Of a stretch of DNA of 9,278 bases, positions 1 to 7,139 are shown in pieces. Source of the stretch: Bacteroidales bacterium UBA714. GTDB lineage: Bacteria > Bacteroidota > Bacteroidia > Bacteroidales > UBA932. A program made the translations under genes and the position numbers. Under the pieces are notes generated by a model, which was not told where the DNA came from, searched no databases, and saw nothing but the letters and a program-made list of their open reading frames with translations. The stretch spans positions 1 through 9,278 of the forward strand of contig DBLW01000089.1 in assembly GCA_002298075.1 (NCBI GenBank), read 5' to 3'. Position 1 is the stretch's first letter. Every line of letters begins with the position of its first letter.

Positions 1-1359
1 GCAGGAAGAAGCGCCAACAGAGGCTCCTGCATACAGGCATGCCGTTCACGCTACGACCTGACCGACGCATCTGGACGGATGCTTGCCAAGGACAAGGCCC
101 TGCTTTCACTCAAGGACTACAATCTGCGTGACAGGCTTGAAGAACTGGCAGAGGCAGGCATCACCTCCTTCAAGATAGAGGGACGTCTCAAAAACGCGTC
201 ATACGTCAAAAATGTGGTCAGGGACTATTCCATCGCCATTGACAGCCTCATCCGGAACCATCCTGAATATCTGCGCGCATCCTTCGGACATGTCAGCGGA
301 GGTTTCACACCGGACACCGGAAAGACATTCAACAGAGGATATACCCAGCTGTTCCTTGACGGAAAAAGAAGCGGGCAATGGAGCTGCATGGACACAGCGA
401 AGTCAATGGGAGAGGAAATCGGTACCATAACATCCCTTAGCCGCGACAAATCACGCATCATCATACGTCCTGTCTCAAACAAAGTTGTCCTGAGCAACGG
501 GGACGGATTCTCGTTCGTATCCGGAAGCGGAACTGTGACTGGATTCCGCGGAGATGTATGCGAAGGAATGTCCGTAAGATGCAAGAGCACGCCGGAACTC
601 TTTGTCGGAGCCAGGCTTTTCCGAAACATCAGCGCAGCATTCGAAAAGGAAATAGAGAGGAACAGCTGCACACGCATGATTGACGTGAATACGCATATCA
701 ATTTCTCCAGGAACAACGGAATATGGACAGTGGAAGCGACAGCCGTAACCGAGGACGGCAGAGAGGCTTCCGCCACATTCCTGGCTTCAGACCAGGATGC
801 CGGCAATCCGGAGAAAATGCTGACGATGCTGAAAAACCAGATATGCAAATCCGCTGGCAATTTCAGATTCAGCATGGATGCTTCTAAAGAGTCAGCGACA
901 AACAACGGCCATGAAGGCACTGTTCCGTTCATGACGGCTTCTTTCATGAACTCGATAAGAAGAGGGCTTGCCGAAAAGCTCGGGACCATGCCCTGCATCA
1001 GCAGAGAACTCATGCGCAAAGTGCCACAGCCGGATTCAGGCAAACCTTTCCCGAAAGAGGACGCCTCCTACAAATGCAACATCTCAAACAGGCTGGCCAG
1101 AGAGATATATGCCCTGTCAGGTGCAAAGACAATAGACAAGGCATACGAACTTTCACACAAGGGAGACGCTGAGCTGATGAGGACGAAATACTGTATACGC
1201 CATGAGCTTGGAATCTGTCCGCGGCATCACCGGGCCAAAGACAACGGACCGCTTTTCCTCATAAACAACGGCAGGCGCCTTGTCCTGCATTTTGACTGCA
1301 GGAAATGTGAAATGACAGTCAGCGAAGTCACTCCTGATATTCCACGACCTCAAAAGTAA
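1..1359 (+). CDS. U32-family protein (RlhA/YegQ-like), 5' end missing
   Basis: The reading frame is open from the first base, giving 452 codons to a TAA stop; the first internal ATG (79) is not the real start. Residues 2-15 contain the U32 signature GRSANRGSCIQAC, with Cys10 and Cys14 in the CxxxC arrangement that holds two ligands of the Fe-S cluster in U32 relatives such as UbiV. The remaining ligands would lie upstream, outside the window. A KIEGRLK motif, also typical of the family, follows near residue 58. The C-terminus has four cysteines (codons at 1192, 1216, 1297 and 1306; CxxC at the end) that look like a second metal site. Although named peptidases, studied members mostly act in RNA modification or hydroxylation: RlhA makes 5-hydroxycytidine in 23S rRNA and TrhP/YegQ acts on tRNA. 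An RlhA-like role is inferred from the long C-terminal part; the exact substrate cannot be decided here. The gene overlaps the convergent lipoprotein gene by 32 bp. Confidence 0.88.
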   Translation, partial: AGRSANRGSCIQACRSRYDLTDASGRMLAKDKALLSLKDYNLRDRLEELAEAGITSFKIEGRLKNASYVKNVVRDYSIAIDSLIRNHPEYLRASFGHVSGGFTPDTGKTFNRGYTQLFLDGKRSGQWSCMDTAKSMGEEIGTITSLSRDKSRIIIRPVSNKVVLSNGDGFSFVSGSGTVTGFRGDVCEGMSVRCKSTPELFVGARLFRNISAAFEKEIERNSCTRMIDVNTHINFSRNNGIWTVEATAVTEDGREASATFLASDQDAGNPEKMLTMLKNQICKSAGNFRFSMDASKESATNNGHEGTVPFMTASFMNSIRRGLAEKLGTMPCISRELMRKVPQPDSGKPFPKEDASYKCNISNRLAREIYALSGAKTIDKAYELSHKGDAELMRTKYCIRHELGICPRHHRAKDNGPLFLINNGRRLVLHFDCRKCEMTVSEVTPDIPRPQK

Positions 1360-2563
1360 GGTCCACATCCCCGAAATGTCCCACGACATTGCTGTTCGTC
1401 TCAAGCCACTTATGGGCCAGCTGCCCTCTCCAGACAATGTCATCCCGAGACCTGAAAGGGAGTTTTATCTCTATTCCATAGCTTTTGGACGCCACACGTA
1501 CCAAGGCTGTGCAGTTCCAGTCCGTCCATGTGCCTCCGTCATCTTCAGTTATCATAAAGGCACAGTGAGTCATCTGCTCCGTCCATTCCGACACCAGGAC
1601 AGCATTGAAAGGCTGGGGAATGCCGACCTGGCTTCTTTTGACGACAATCATGAAGTCCGTGACAGTCGGAGTGTAGAGACGCATCTCCGCTTCAGTGGAG
1701 GCACAGAAATCCTCGACCGCGCCAGTCCTGACAAAAAACTCTGAAGCTCCGGCAAACCACGGGTCATAATTCCTCTTCATGGTAAAATCCTTCAATATAA
1801 GCGATTTGAATTCCCCGGAAGACGCTCCGGTTCTGACAGGCACACCTGCTCCGGAAGGCTTTACGATGATGGTCCCGCCTCCTTCTCCCCATTCCGGATC
1901 GTCCCTTCTCAACAGCTCCAGAGTAGTATGTCCGGCATCGGAATTCCTGTTAACAACCCAAACCGGCTCTCTCATTGCAAGCGCCTCATCAACCACCACG
2001 GTCTCCACACGGCGGGCCCCGTCATCGTCATAATACAATTTGTAACCTATGTTCTTCTCCGACCCGTCCTCAGGATCGAATGTTATTATCGGCATAGAGT
2101 CACCGTCCCAATTCCCGGAAAACGGCCAGTAAATCTGAATATCCGACTCCGTGAGCGCTCCGAGAAACTCGTCCGGGCCCAATTCCAGGCCATCATTTCC
2201 TCCCGCGCGCGTCATTGTGCGGACATGGTTCTCTATGAGTTCCCTCAAAGGGACTTCGTATTCATCCCCGCCCTTTGTCAGAGGGTCGCCCACTCCGGAG
2301 CCGGGGCTCGCAAAAATCCTGTCCATCGTATATTCCTCATCATACCCGTTGCCGGAAGATGAACACACCGCGTCATGCACCTCAGACACCTGGGATACCT
2401 GCAGCGGGATGGACGAGAGTATTCCGGCCACATCTTCCAGGGAAACAGGCAGCCTGTCCTGACCGGACACATGCTTTCCCGGGTCATTGTCAAGAACTTC
2501 ACATGACAGAGCTGAAACCAGCAGGGCCGCAGATACGGCCAGTTGCAAACAAAACCTTTCCAT
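1328..2563 (-). CDS. Predicted lipoprotein of unknown function, Bacteroidales type
   Basis: This 411-residue protein begins with a short n-region, a hydrophobic stretch (about residues 6-19) and a lipobox-like end, SALSC, so Cys21 is the likely lipidated residue after signal peptidase II cleavage. The residues after Cys21 (EVLDND) are somewhat acidic, but this is not a clear surface-export signal, so periplasmic or outer-membrane-anchored location is open. Residues 68-80 (SSSGNGYDEEYTM) and 86-93 (SPGSGVGD) form a distinctive block that I recall from unnamed Bacteroidales lipoproteins. The rest is rich in beta-prone, aromatic and acidic segments, for example LKDFTMKRNYDPWFAGASEF near 257-276 and LPFRSRDDIVWRGQL near 368-382. 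No enzymatic motif is visible (no HExxH, no Ser-protease or sulfatase signature). The gene stands alone, with its own probable promoter in the palindrome-rich gap upstream, and its 3' end runs into the convergent U32 gene. The reading frame and lipoprotein call are solid; the function is unknown. Confidence 0.82.
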   Translation of the reverse strand: MERFCLQLAVSAALLVSALSCEVLDNDPGKHVSGQDRLPVSLEDVAGILSSIPLQVSQVSEVHDAVCSSSGNGYDEEYTMDRIFASPGSGVGDPLTKGGDEYEVPLRELIENHVRTMTRAGGNDGLELGPDEFLGALTESDIQIYWPFSGNWDGDSMPIITFDPEDGSEKNIGYKLYYDDDGARRVETVVVDEALAMREPVWVVNRNSDAGHTTLELLRRDDPEWGEGGGTIIVKPSGAGVPVRTGASSGEFKSLILKDFTMKRNYDPWFAGASEFFVRTGAVEDFCASTEAEMRLYTPTVTDFMIVVKRSQVGIPQPFNAVLVSEWTEQMTHCAFMITEDDGGTWTDWNCTALVRVASKSYGIEIKLPFRSRDDIVWRGQLAHKWLETNSNVVGHFGDVDLTFEVVEYQE

Positions 2564-2602
2564 AATCTTCGTTCATTTAACTGCTGCAAAGTGACGAAGA
2601 TT
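2564..2602 (-). repeat. Inverted repeat, 9-bp arms, abutting the lipoprotein start codon
   Basis: AATCTTCGT (2564-2572) and ACGAAGATT (2594-2602) are perfect complements separated by 21 nt. On the coding (minus) strand the second arm ends directly before the ATG of the lipoprotein gene. The loop contains the candidate -7 box. If transcription starts inside the loop, the leader RNA would lack the first arm, so the repeat would act as DNA (an operator) rather than as an RNA hairpin. If transcription starts further upstream, the hairpin would occlude the start region. Which applies cannot be told from sequence. Confidence 0.6.
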
Positions 2603-2619
2603 TATCCGCGTAACGAAAA
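2587..2619 (-). promoter_or_regulatory. Candidate Bacteroidetes-type promoter for the lipoprotein gene
   Basis: On the minus strand TCACTTTG (2594-2587) matches TAnnTTTG at all fixed positions except one and is followed by CA. TTTTCG (2619-2614) sits 19 nt upstream, where the -33 TTTG element is expected, but matches poorly. The same T-n-ACTTTGCA string occurs upstream of topA, which modestly supports both. The implied leader is only about 15-20 nt. This is a pattern match only. Confidence 0.35.
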
Positions 2620-2633
2620 TGTACGCGGATAAA
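2601..2633. repeat. Perfect 12-bp-arm palindrome (operator or hairpin)
   Basis: TTTATCCGCGTA (2601-2612) and TACGCGGATAAA (2622-2633) are exact reverse complements around a 9-nt loop, acgaaaatg. No T-run follows the second arm in either direction, so it is not a standard intrinsic terminator. It shares two bases with the repeat next to the lipoprotein start and lies between the prmC-side terminator and the lipoprotein gene. One arm falls within the spacer of the candidate promoter, which suits a dimeric repressor site. It could equally be a dispersed intergenic repeat or an RNA 3'-end-protecting hairpin. Confidence 0.75.
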
Positions 2634-2671
2634 AACAAAAAATGCCCTCAGAGAGCTGTCCAAGGGCATTT
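2632..2671 (-). terminator. Intrinsic terminator of the PBP1A-ddl-prmC operon
   Basis: Read on the minus strand, AAATGCCCT (2671-2663), a 14-nt loop and AGGGCATTT (2648-2640) form a perfect 9-bp stem. It is followed by a nearly unbroken T-run, TTTTTTGTTTTT (within 2643-2632). The stem starts 25 nt after the prmC stop codon. In the plus direction no T-run directly follows the stem, so the terminator works mainly for the minus-strand operon, insulating the lipoprotein gene downstream. Confidence 0.85.
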
Positions 2672-2696
2672 ACAAGGCTATATTTTGTTTGATTTT

Positions 2697-3584
2697 TTAT
2701 AAAACCTGAACAAATCTCACAAATCTGTCCCGTCCTCCAAGGTCTTTTTCAACTGACACGCCGGCAAATCCGGCATTCCTCATCAGAGCGGCAGTCTCCG
2801 GCCCGAGGGCTTCATTGATTTCCACAACCCCGAGTCCGCCGGCCTTGAGCACGGTTCCGGCCCATGAGGCCACGGCACGGTAAAACAGCAGCGGGTCGTC
2901 ATCCGGCACGAAAAGGGCAAGATGCGGCTCGTGAAGCAGGACATTGTTTCTCATCAAAGGCTTCTCCTTATCCATCACATAAGGAGGATTGCTGACAATA
3001 ACATCAAACTGCCCCAAGTCTTTTTGCGGGCCTGCAAGCACATCAGCCTTGAAAAACACAGGCGGCAATGCCCCTGACACGGCCATTTCCTCATCAAAAG
3101 ACTGGGATGAGGCCACAGAAAGCGCACCGGAGGAAATATCCGCGGCAAGAACCTCCGCACCGGGACACTCCAGCGCAAGCGTCCACGCTATGCACCCCGA
3201 ACCTGTACACAAGTCCAGTACCCTCAACGGCTCTCCGGAATTGCCGGCATCAGCAAGATGACGTGACACCATCCTGCACAAAAGTTCTGTCTCAGGCCGC
3301 GGAATCAGCACATCCGGAGTGACCCGGAACTCTCTGCCATAAAAATAAGCCTTTCCCATGACATATTGCAGAGGCTCTCCGGCAGCCATACGGGCAAAAG
3401 CCTGACGCGCCCCCAGGACAGATTCCACGGAAACGGCATAATCAGGATATAATATATGGGTATGCTTCCTGACCCCAAGAAGTTCCTCAAGAAAAACAGA
3501 GACCATCTCCCTGGCTTCCGCTTCCGGATAAGCCTCAGAGACGGTCCGTCTTCCCTCCTTTATCAGCTCCGTCAGAAGCATCAT
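2697..3584 (-). CDS. prmC: Peptide chain release factor N5-glutamine methyltransferase
   Basis: This 295-residue cytosolic enzyme (HemK/PrmC) uses S-adenosylmethionine to methylate the glutamine of the GGQ loop in release factors RF1 and RF2, which speeds translation termination. Visible motifs are an N-terminal helical release-factor-binding part, GEPLQYVMGKAYFYG (69-83), the linker VLIPRPETELL (92-102), the SAM-binding loop VLDLCTGSGC (122-131) and the catalytic NPPY (199-202). The length is normal for the family. Two consecutive ATG codons are possible starts: 3584 overlaps the ddl stop as ATGA, and 3581 overlaps it as TGATG. Either way translation is probably coupled to ddl. The gene is the last of the wall operon and is followed by a strong terminator. 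No release-factor gene is adjacent here. Confidence 0.95.
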   Translation of the reverse strand: MMLLTELIKEGRRTVSEAYPEAEAREMVSVFLEELLGVRKHTHILYPDYAVSVESVLGARQAFARMAAGEPLQYVMGKAYFYGREFRVTPDVLIPRPETELLCRMVSRHLADAGNSGEPLRVLDLCTGSGCIAWTLALECPGAEVLAADISSGALSVASSQSFDEEMAVSGALPPVFFKADVLAGPQKDLGQFDVIVSNPPYVMDKEKPLMRNNVLLHEPHLALFVPDDDPLLFYRAVASWAGTVLKAGGLGVVEINEALGPETAALMRNAGFAGVSVEKDLGGRDRFVRFVQVL

Positions 3585-4597
3585 GAATTTTCAATGACAG
3601 AGGTAAGGAAATCAGTCATCGAGAGTCCTGCGGCCCTCACCATCTGAGGAACGAGAGATGCCGACGTCATGCCGGGAATAGTATTCACTTCAAGGAAATA
3701 AAGCCCGTCTTCCGCAGCTATATAGTCAACTCTCACAAGTCCGGAGCACCCGAGCTTCTCATAGATTTTCCTTGACACCTCCTGTATATGGTCTCTCAAA
3801 CTGTCAGGAATCTGAGCCGGACATATTTCCCTGCTGTGCCCTTCATATTTTGCCTGGTAGTCAAAAAATTCATTGTCGGTCACGATTTCGATTACAGGCA
3901 GGGCCACATTGGATTTCCCGTCATTATATACGGCACAAGTAAGTTCACGTCCCGTTATGGCAGCCTCGGCGATAAGCATGTTTCCTTCGGCGAAGGCCAC
4001 CTCAACCGCCTTGTCAAAATCAGCCTCAGACTTCACTTTCGACACACCGAAGCTGCTTCCGCCGTCAGTAGGCTTCACGAACATAGGAAGACCAAGTTTC
4101 CTGACAGCATATGCAGCCAGCCCCTCGGTGTTCTCCCCTTTCCTGACGAAAATGTCATCCGCACATTTCACGAAATCCACACCCTTGAGATACCCCTTGC
4201 AAGAAAACTTGTCAAAAGTAATGGCAGAAACGAATGCACTGCATCCGCTGTGAGGAACACCGAGCATCTCAAGATAGCCCTGCATCAGGCCGTTCTCACC
4301 TGGTGTCCCGTGCTGCATTATATACGCATAGCCGAACTTGACTTTCTCTCCGGCCAGAACAACGGAAAAGTCCGTCTTGTCAATCTCCGGACGCTCATCT
4401 TCAGGAATGGCAACCCTTGATGCCCCCCTCAGACGGTAAGCCGCCAAAGTCCAGCGTCCGAACCTTGCGAATATCTCATACACGTCATATTTTTCACCGT
4501 CAATCTGCGAGGCTGTGAACTCCCCGCTGCGCAGCGAAACCTCCCACTCTGAAGAGTCGCTGCCATAAATCACTGCTACCGCTCTGTAAACAGACAT
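3581..4597 (-). CDS. ddl: D-alanine--D-alanine ligase
   Basis: This 338-residue ATP-grasp enzyme joins two D-alanines in the cytosol, providing the terminal dipeptide of the peptidoglycan precursor. The N-terminal substrate loop is GSDSSEWEVS (12-21), with Glu17 at the place of the essential Glu15 of E. coli DdlB. HGTPGENG lies at 96-103, the ATP-binding KPTDGGSSFGV at 175-185, the omega-loop AKY at 249-251, Arg289 in the LVRVD strand, and the metal- and D-Ala-binding LEVNTIPGMTSAS at 302-314. The AKY tyrosine argues for a D-Ala-D-Ala ligase and against the D-lactate (vancomycin-resistance) type. The start is 21 nt after the PBP1A stop, with the AT-rich upstream sequence typical of Bacteroidota rather than a Shine-Dalgarno box. 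The 3' end overlaps prmC by 4 nt. Confidence 0.96.
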   Translation of the reverse strand: MSVYRAVAVIYGSDSSEWEVSLRSGEFTASQIDGEKYDVYEIFARFGRWTLAAYRLRGASRVAIPEDERPEIDKTDFSVVLAGEKVKFGYAYIMQHGTPGENGLMQGYLEMLGVPHSGCSAFVSAITFDKFSCKGYLKGVDFVKCADDIFVRKGENTEGLAAYAVRKLGLPMFVKPTDGGSSFGVSKVKSEADFDKAVEVAFAEGNMLIAEAAITGRELTCAVYNDGKSNVALPVIEIVTDNEFFDYQAKYEGHSREICPAQIPDSLRDHIQEVSRKIYEKLGCSGLVRVDYIAAEDGLYFLEVNTIPGMTSASLVPQMVRAAGLSMTDFLTSVIENS

Positions 4598-4618
4598 TTT
4601 AACGAATATTAATCAATT

Positions 4619-6994
4619 TCAAAATCCGAATATTTCCATTTCCTCCTCATCATACTCATCCTCGGCCGTTCCGGAATGGCCAACGTCACCGTCATTGCAA
4701 TTCAGGTCCACGGAGAAACCGAAAGGGACATCGAAAGCCTCCTTGTCATAGTATCTTTTCAAGGACGGGTCGTTCATCACGCTCTGCATGAAATATCCCC
4801 AGATAGGCAGTGCCGAGCCGGCCCCTCCTCCGTCACCTATCCTGCTGAAATGCACCTGCATGTCCTCAAAACCGACCCATGCCCCGGCAGTAATCCTCGG
4901 AGTATACCCGATGAACCATCCGTCCGCATTGCTGTTGGTAGTACCTGTCTTGCCGGCCATAGGCCCCTTTAGCCCGAACCTGCTTCTCAGACCATATCCA
5001 GTACCACCGTTGACTACACCCTGCATCAGGTCCGCCATGAGATAGGCCGTATGCTCACCGAGAGCCTCATGCTTAGATGTCGAGAACTCAGCAAGCACAT
5101 TGCCCATATTGTCCTCGATGCGTGTAACGAACAAAGGCGAGACATGCACACCCTTTGACGGGAATGTGTTGTATGCAGCTACCATCTCATACAGAGATAT
5201 GTTGGCAGCACCCACGCAAAGAGGCGGAACAGGGTCAAGATAGCATCCTATGCCCATTTTCCTCATCATCTCCACCATGGCATCCGGGCCGAACTGCTTC
5301 ATCAGATAGGCTGAAATGTTGTTCGAACTCTTCGCAAGTCCCCACCTGAGAGTCACCATGTTGCCGATATACTCGTCACGGTCGGTACTCTTCGGAGTCC
5401 ATACCTTGTCCGGGGCAATGATGAATGTCTGCGGCACATTCGCCACCCTGTCGCACGGGGACATGCCCTCCTGCATTGCAAGGGTATACAGGAACGGCTT
5501 TATAGTCGAGCCGACCTGGCGCTTGCTCTGGCGTGCATTGTCGTATTGGAAATTCTTGAAGTCCGGACCTCCGACATAAGCCTTTATCCGGCCGGTCACT
5601 GGCTCCATCGCAATGAATGATGCCCTGACAAAAGCCTTGTAATAGCGTATGGAATCGTCAGGTGTCATCAGAGTGTCAACATACCCCTTGCCGTTCCACG
5701 AGAAGACCCTCATTTTCACAGGCTGCGAGAAACTTTTCGATATCTGCGACTCGGACATTCCTTCCGCCTTCATCTTCCGGTAGCGGTCGCTGTCACGGCG
5801 CGCCCTCTTCATTATCCCCTCTATGGTCTTCCTGTCAACCTCATTCGAAAACGGCCTGTTGTTCTTCCAGCGCAGTTCGCGGTCAAAGCGTTGCTGCAGG
5901 TCCTTTCCTACCTGACGCACAACAGCCTGCTCGGCATATTTCTGCATCTTGGGATTGATTGTGGTATATATCCTGAGTCCGTCACGGTATATGTCGTAAT
6001 GCGAACCATCCGGCTTGAGATTCTTGTTGAGCCAGCCGTACAGGGCGTCATCGGCCCAAAGGAGCGAATCTACGACATAATCCTCATACTGGCTGTAGGA
6101 AGAACGCTTAGGCTCCTTTGCCGTCATCGTCCTTCTGAGCATGTCGCGGAAATAAAGTCCTGAACCGGCTGTATGGTCCTGTATCTGGTATGAAAGCTCT
6201 ATAGGAATCAGGCTGATGGAATCGCGCTGTGTTTCAGTAAGATATCCGGCCTTTTCCATCTGAGATATGACGAAATTCCTCCTTGAGAGAGACTTCTCCG
6301 GATTAAGAGCAGGATTATACCTCGTAGGCTTGTTGACCATTCCCACAAGCGTGGCGCTCTCCTCGACCGTCAGGTCCGCAGGACTCTTGGCAAAGAACGT
6401 CTGGGCGGCTGCCTTTATTCCATAAGCGTTGCTGCCGAAAAACACCTGGTTCATGTACATGGTCATGATTTCGTCCTTGGTGTAATTGCGCTCAAGCTTC
6501 ACGGCCGTAATCCATTCCTTGAGCTTTATCCAAACCATCTTGACCTTTGACACCCCGGGTATCCTGCTGCTCACATCTGCCCTCGGGTAGAGGGTCTTGG
6601 CAAGCTGCTGGGTTATCGTGCTTCCTCCTCCCTGGCTGGAATCCCCTCCGAGCAAAGTCTTGAACAGAACCCTTCCGAGACTCTTGAAATCAATCCCGGA
6701 ATGCTTGAAGAACCTGACATCCTCTGTGGCAACCGCAGCATACACAAGATTCGGAGACAGCTCGTCATAACGTACATAAGAACGGTTCTCGATATGGAAT
6801 GTTGACAATATGGTCCTGCCGTCATCGGCTATAACCTGTGTGGCGAGCTTGCTGTCAGGGCTTTCAAGCTCCTCGAACGAAGGAATGTCCGCAAAAGCCC
6901 ATACAAGCCCTATAAGAAGCATGAATGAAGCCACCGGAACCGTAAACAATATCCAGAACCACTTGATTATCTTATGTTTCATATTGTCAGTCAT
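4619..6994 (-). CDS. mrcA: Penicillin-binding protein 1A (glycosyltransferase/transpeptidase)
   Basis: This class A PBP of 791 residues polymerises lipid II into glycan strands and cross-links them in the periplasm. A single membrane anchor lies at about residues 12-35. The GT51 domain follows, with ATEDVRFFKHSGID (catalytic Glu91), QGGGSTITQQLAK (121-133) and KEWITAVKLERNYTKDEI (second Glu, 160). The transpeptidase domain carries STIK (nucleophile Ser496, Lys499), SSN (556-558) and KTGTTN (682-687). All key residues are intact. The C-terminus is an unusual short acidic tail, EDEYDEEEMEIFGF. I chose the ATG at 6994 because it places a short basic segment (MKHKIIK) directly before the anchor. 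An in-frame ATG at 7063 would add 23 residues (814 in total), and another at 6982 would remove four. The gene heads the operon with ddl, whose product is the substrate of its transpeptidase step. Confidence 0.95.
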   Translation of the reverse strand: MTDNMKHKIIKWFWILFTVPVASFMLLIGLVWAFADIPSFEELESPDSKLATQVIADDGRTILSTFHIENRSYVRYDELSPNLVYAAVATEDVRFFKHSGIDFKSLGRVLFKTLLGGDSSQGGGSTITQQLAKTLYPRADVSSRIPGVSKVKMVWIKLKEWITAVKLERNYTKDEIMTMYMNQVFFGSNAYGIKAAAQTFFAKSPADLTVEESATLVGMVNKPTRYNPALNPEKSLSRRNFVISQMEKAGYLTETQRDSISLIPIELSYQIQDHTAGSGLYFRDMLRRTMTAKEPKRSSYSQYEDYVVDSLLWADDALYGWLNKNLKPDGSHYDIYRDGLRIYTTINPKMQKYAEQAVVRQVGKDLQQRFDRELRWKNNRPFSNEVDRKTIEGIMKRARRDSDRYRKMKAEGMSESQISKSFSQPVKMRVFSWNGKGYVDTLMTPDDSIRYYKAFVRASFIAMEPVTGRIKAYVGGPDFKNFQYDNARQSKRQVGSTIKPFLYTLAMQEGMSPCDRVANVPQTFIIAPDKVWTPKSTDRDEYIGNMVTLRWGLAKSSNNISAYLMKQFGPDAMVEMMRKMGIGCYLDPVPPLCVGAANISLYEMVAAYNTFPSKGVHVSPLFVTRIEDNMGNVLAEFSTSKHEALGEHTAYLMADLMQGVVNGGTGYGLRSRFGLKGPMAGKTGTTNSNADGWFIGYTPRITAGAWVGFEDMQVHFSRIGDGGGAGSALPIWGYFMQSVMNDPSLKRYYDKEAFDVPFGFSVDLNCNDGDVGHSGTAEDEYDEEEMEIFGF

Positions 6995-7024
6995 AAAACT
7001 TTGATTTGAATTGTTACGAAACTT

Positions 7025-7041
7025 TGCCGGCATTTCCGGCA
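7025..7041 (-). repeat. Small hairpin in the PBP1A leader
   Basis: TGCCGG (7025-7030) and CCGGCA (7036-7041) form a GC-rich 6-bp stem with a 5-nt loop, about 30 nt upstream of the preferred PBP1A start. It is not followed by a T-run, so it is not a terminator. If the ATG at 7063 were the true start, this would simply be coding sequence. A 6-bp stem can arise by chance. Confidence 0.35.
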
Positions 7042-7089
7042 CAAGCCCTGCAGACACCCGCAAAGCAGGCTATTTTACATACAGGCCGA

Positions 7090-7097
7090 CAAAATTA
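7090..7097 (-). promoter_or_regulatory. Candidate -7 box for the PBP1A-ddl-prmC operon
   Basis: The minus strand reads TAATTTTG, an exact match to the Bacteroidetes TAnnTTTG -7 consensus. It is about 95 nt upstream of the preferred ATG (6994). No good TTTG is found at the expected -33 distance, so support rests on the -7 element and on its placement in the only sizeable non-coding gap before the operon. Confidence 0.35.
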
Positions 7098-7106
7098 GCA
7101 ACAAAA

Positions 7107-7139
7107 TTTGGAAAATTGCCCCGTTTGTCCCTTACTTTG
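7107..7139 (+). promoter_or_regulatory. Candidate Bacteroidetes-type promoter for topA
   Basis: TTTG (7107-7110) and TTACTTTG (7132-7139) are separated by 21 nt, close to the spacing expected for the -33 TTTG and -7 TAnnTTTG elements; the second box has one mismatch. Transcription would begin near 7146, leaving a leader of about 60 nt. This element and the divergent PBP1A -7 box overlap or nearly touch, so the two promoters may interfere with each other. Confidence 0.4.

Noticed and set aside
225..1043. A 272-codon open frame on the minus strand inside the U32 gene
   Set aside because: It lies entirely opposite a gene with clear family motifs, and its translation has no recognisable domain and looks like antisense of normal codon use.
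1928..2362. A 144-codon plus-strand frame opposite the lipoprotein gene
   Set aside because: The minus-strand frame has a signal peptide and lipobox and fills the interval; the plus-strand product is arginine- and proline-rich noise.
2601..2633. The 12-bp palindrome as an intrinsic terminator
   Set aside because: Neither side has a T-run immediately after the second arm; the adjacent 2640-2671 stem has one and explains termination.
3788..4420. A 210-codon open frame on the plus strand inside ddl
   Set aside because: It is fully antisense to ddl, whose catalytic motifs are all intact. The translation shows no motif and no plausible start context.
3581..4597. ddl as a vancomycin-resistance D-Ala-D-Lac ligase
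   Set aside because: The omega loop carries the AKY tyrosine typical of D-Ala-D-Ala ligases, and no vanH, vanX or regulator gene is nearby.
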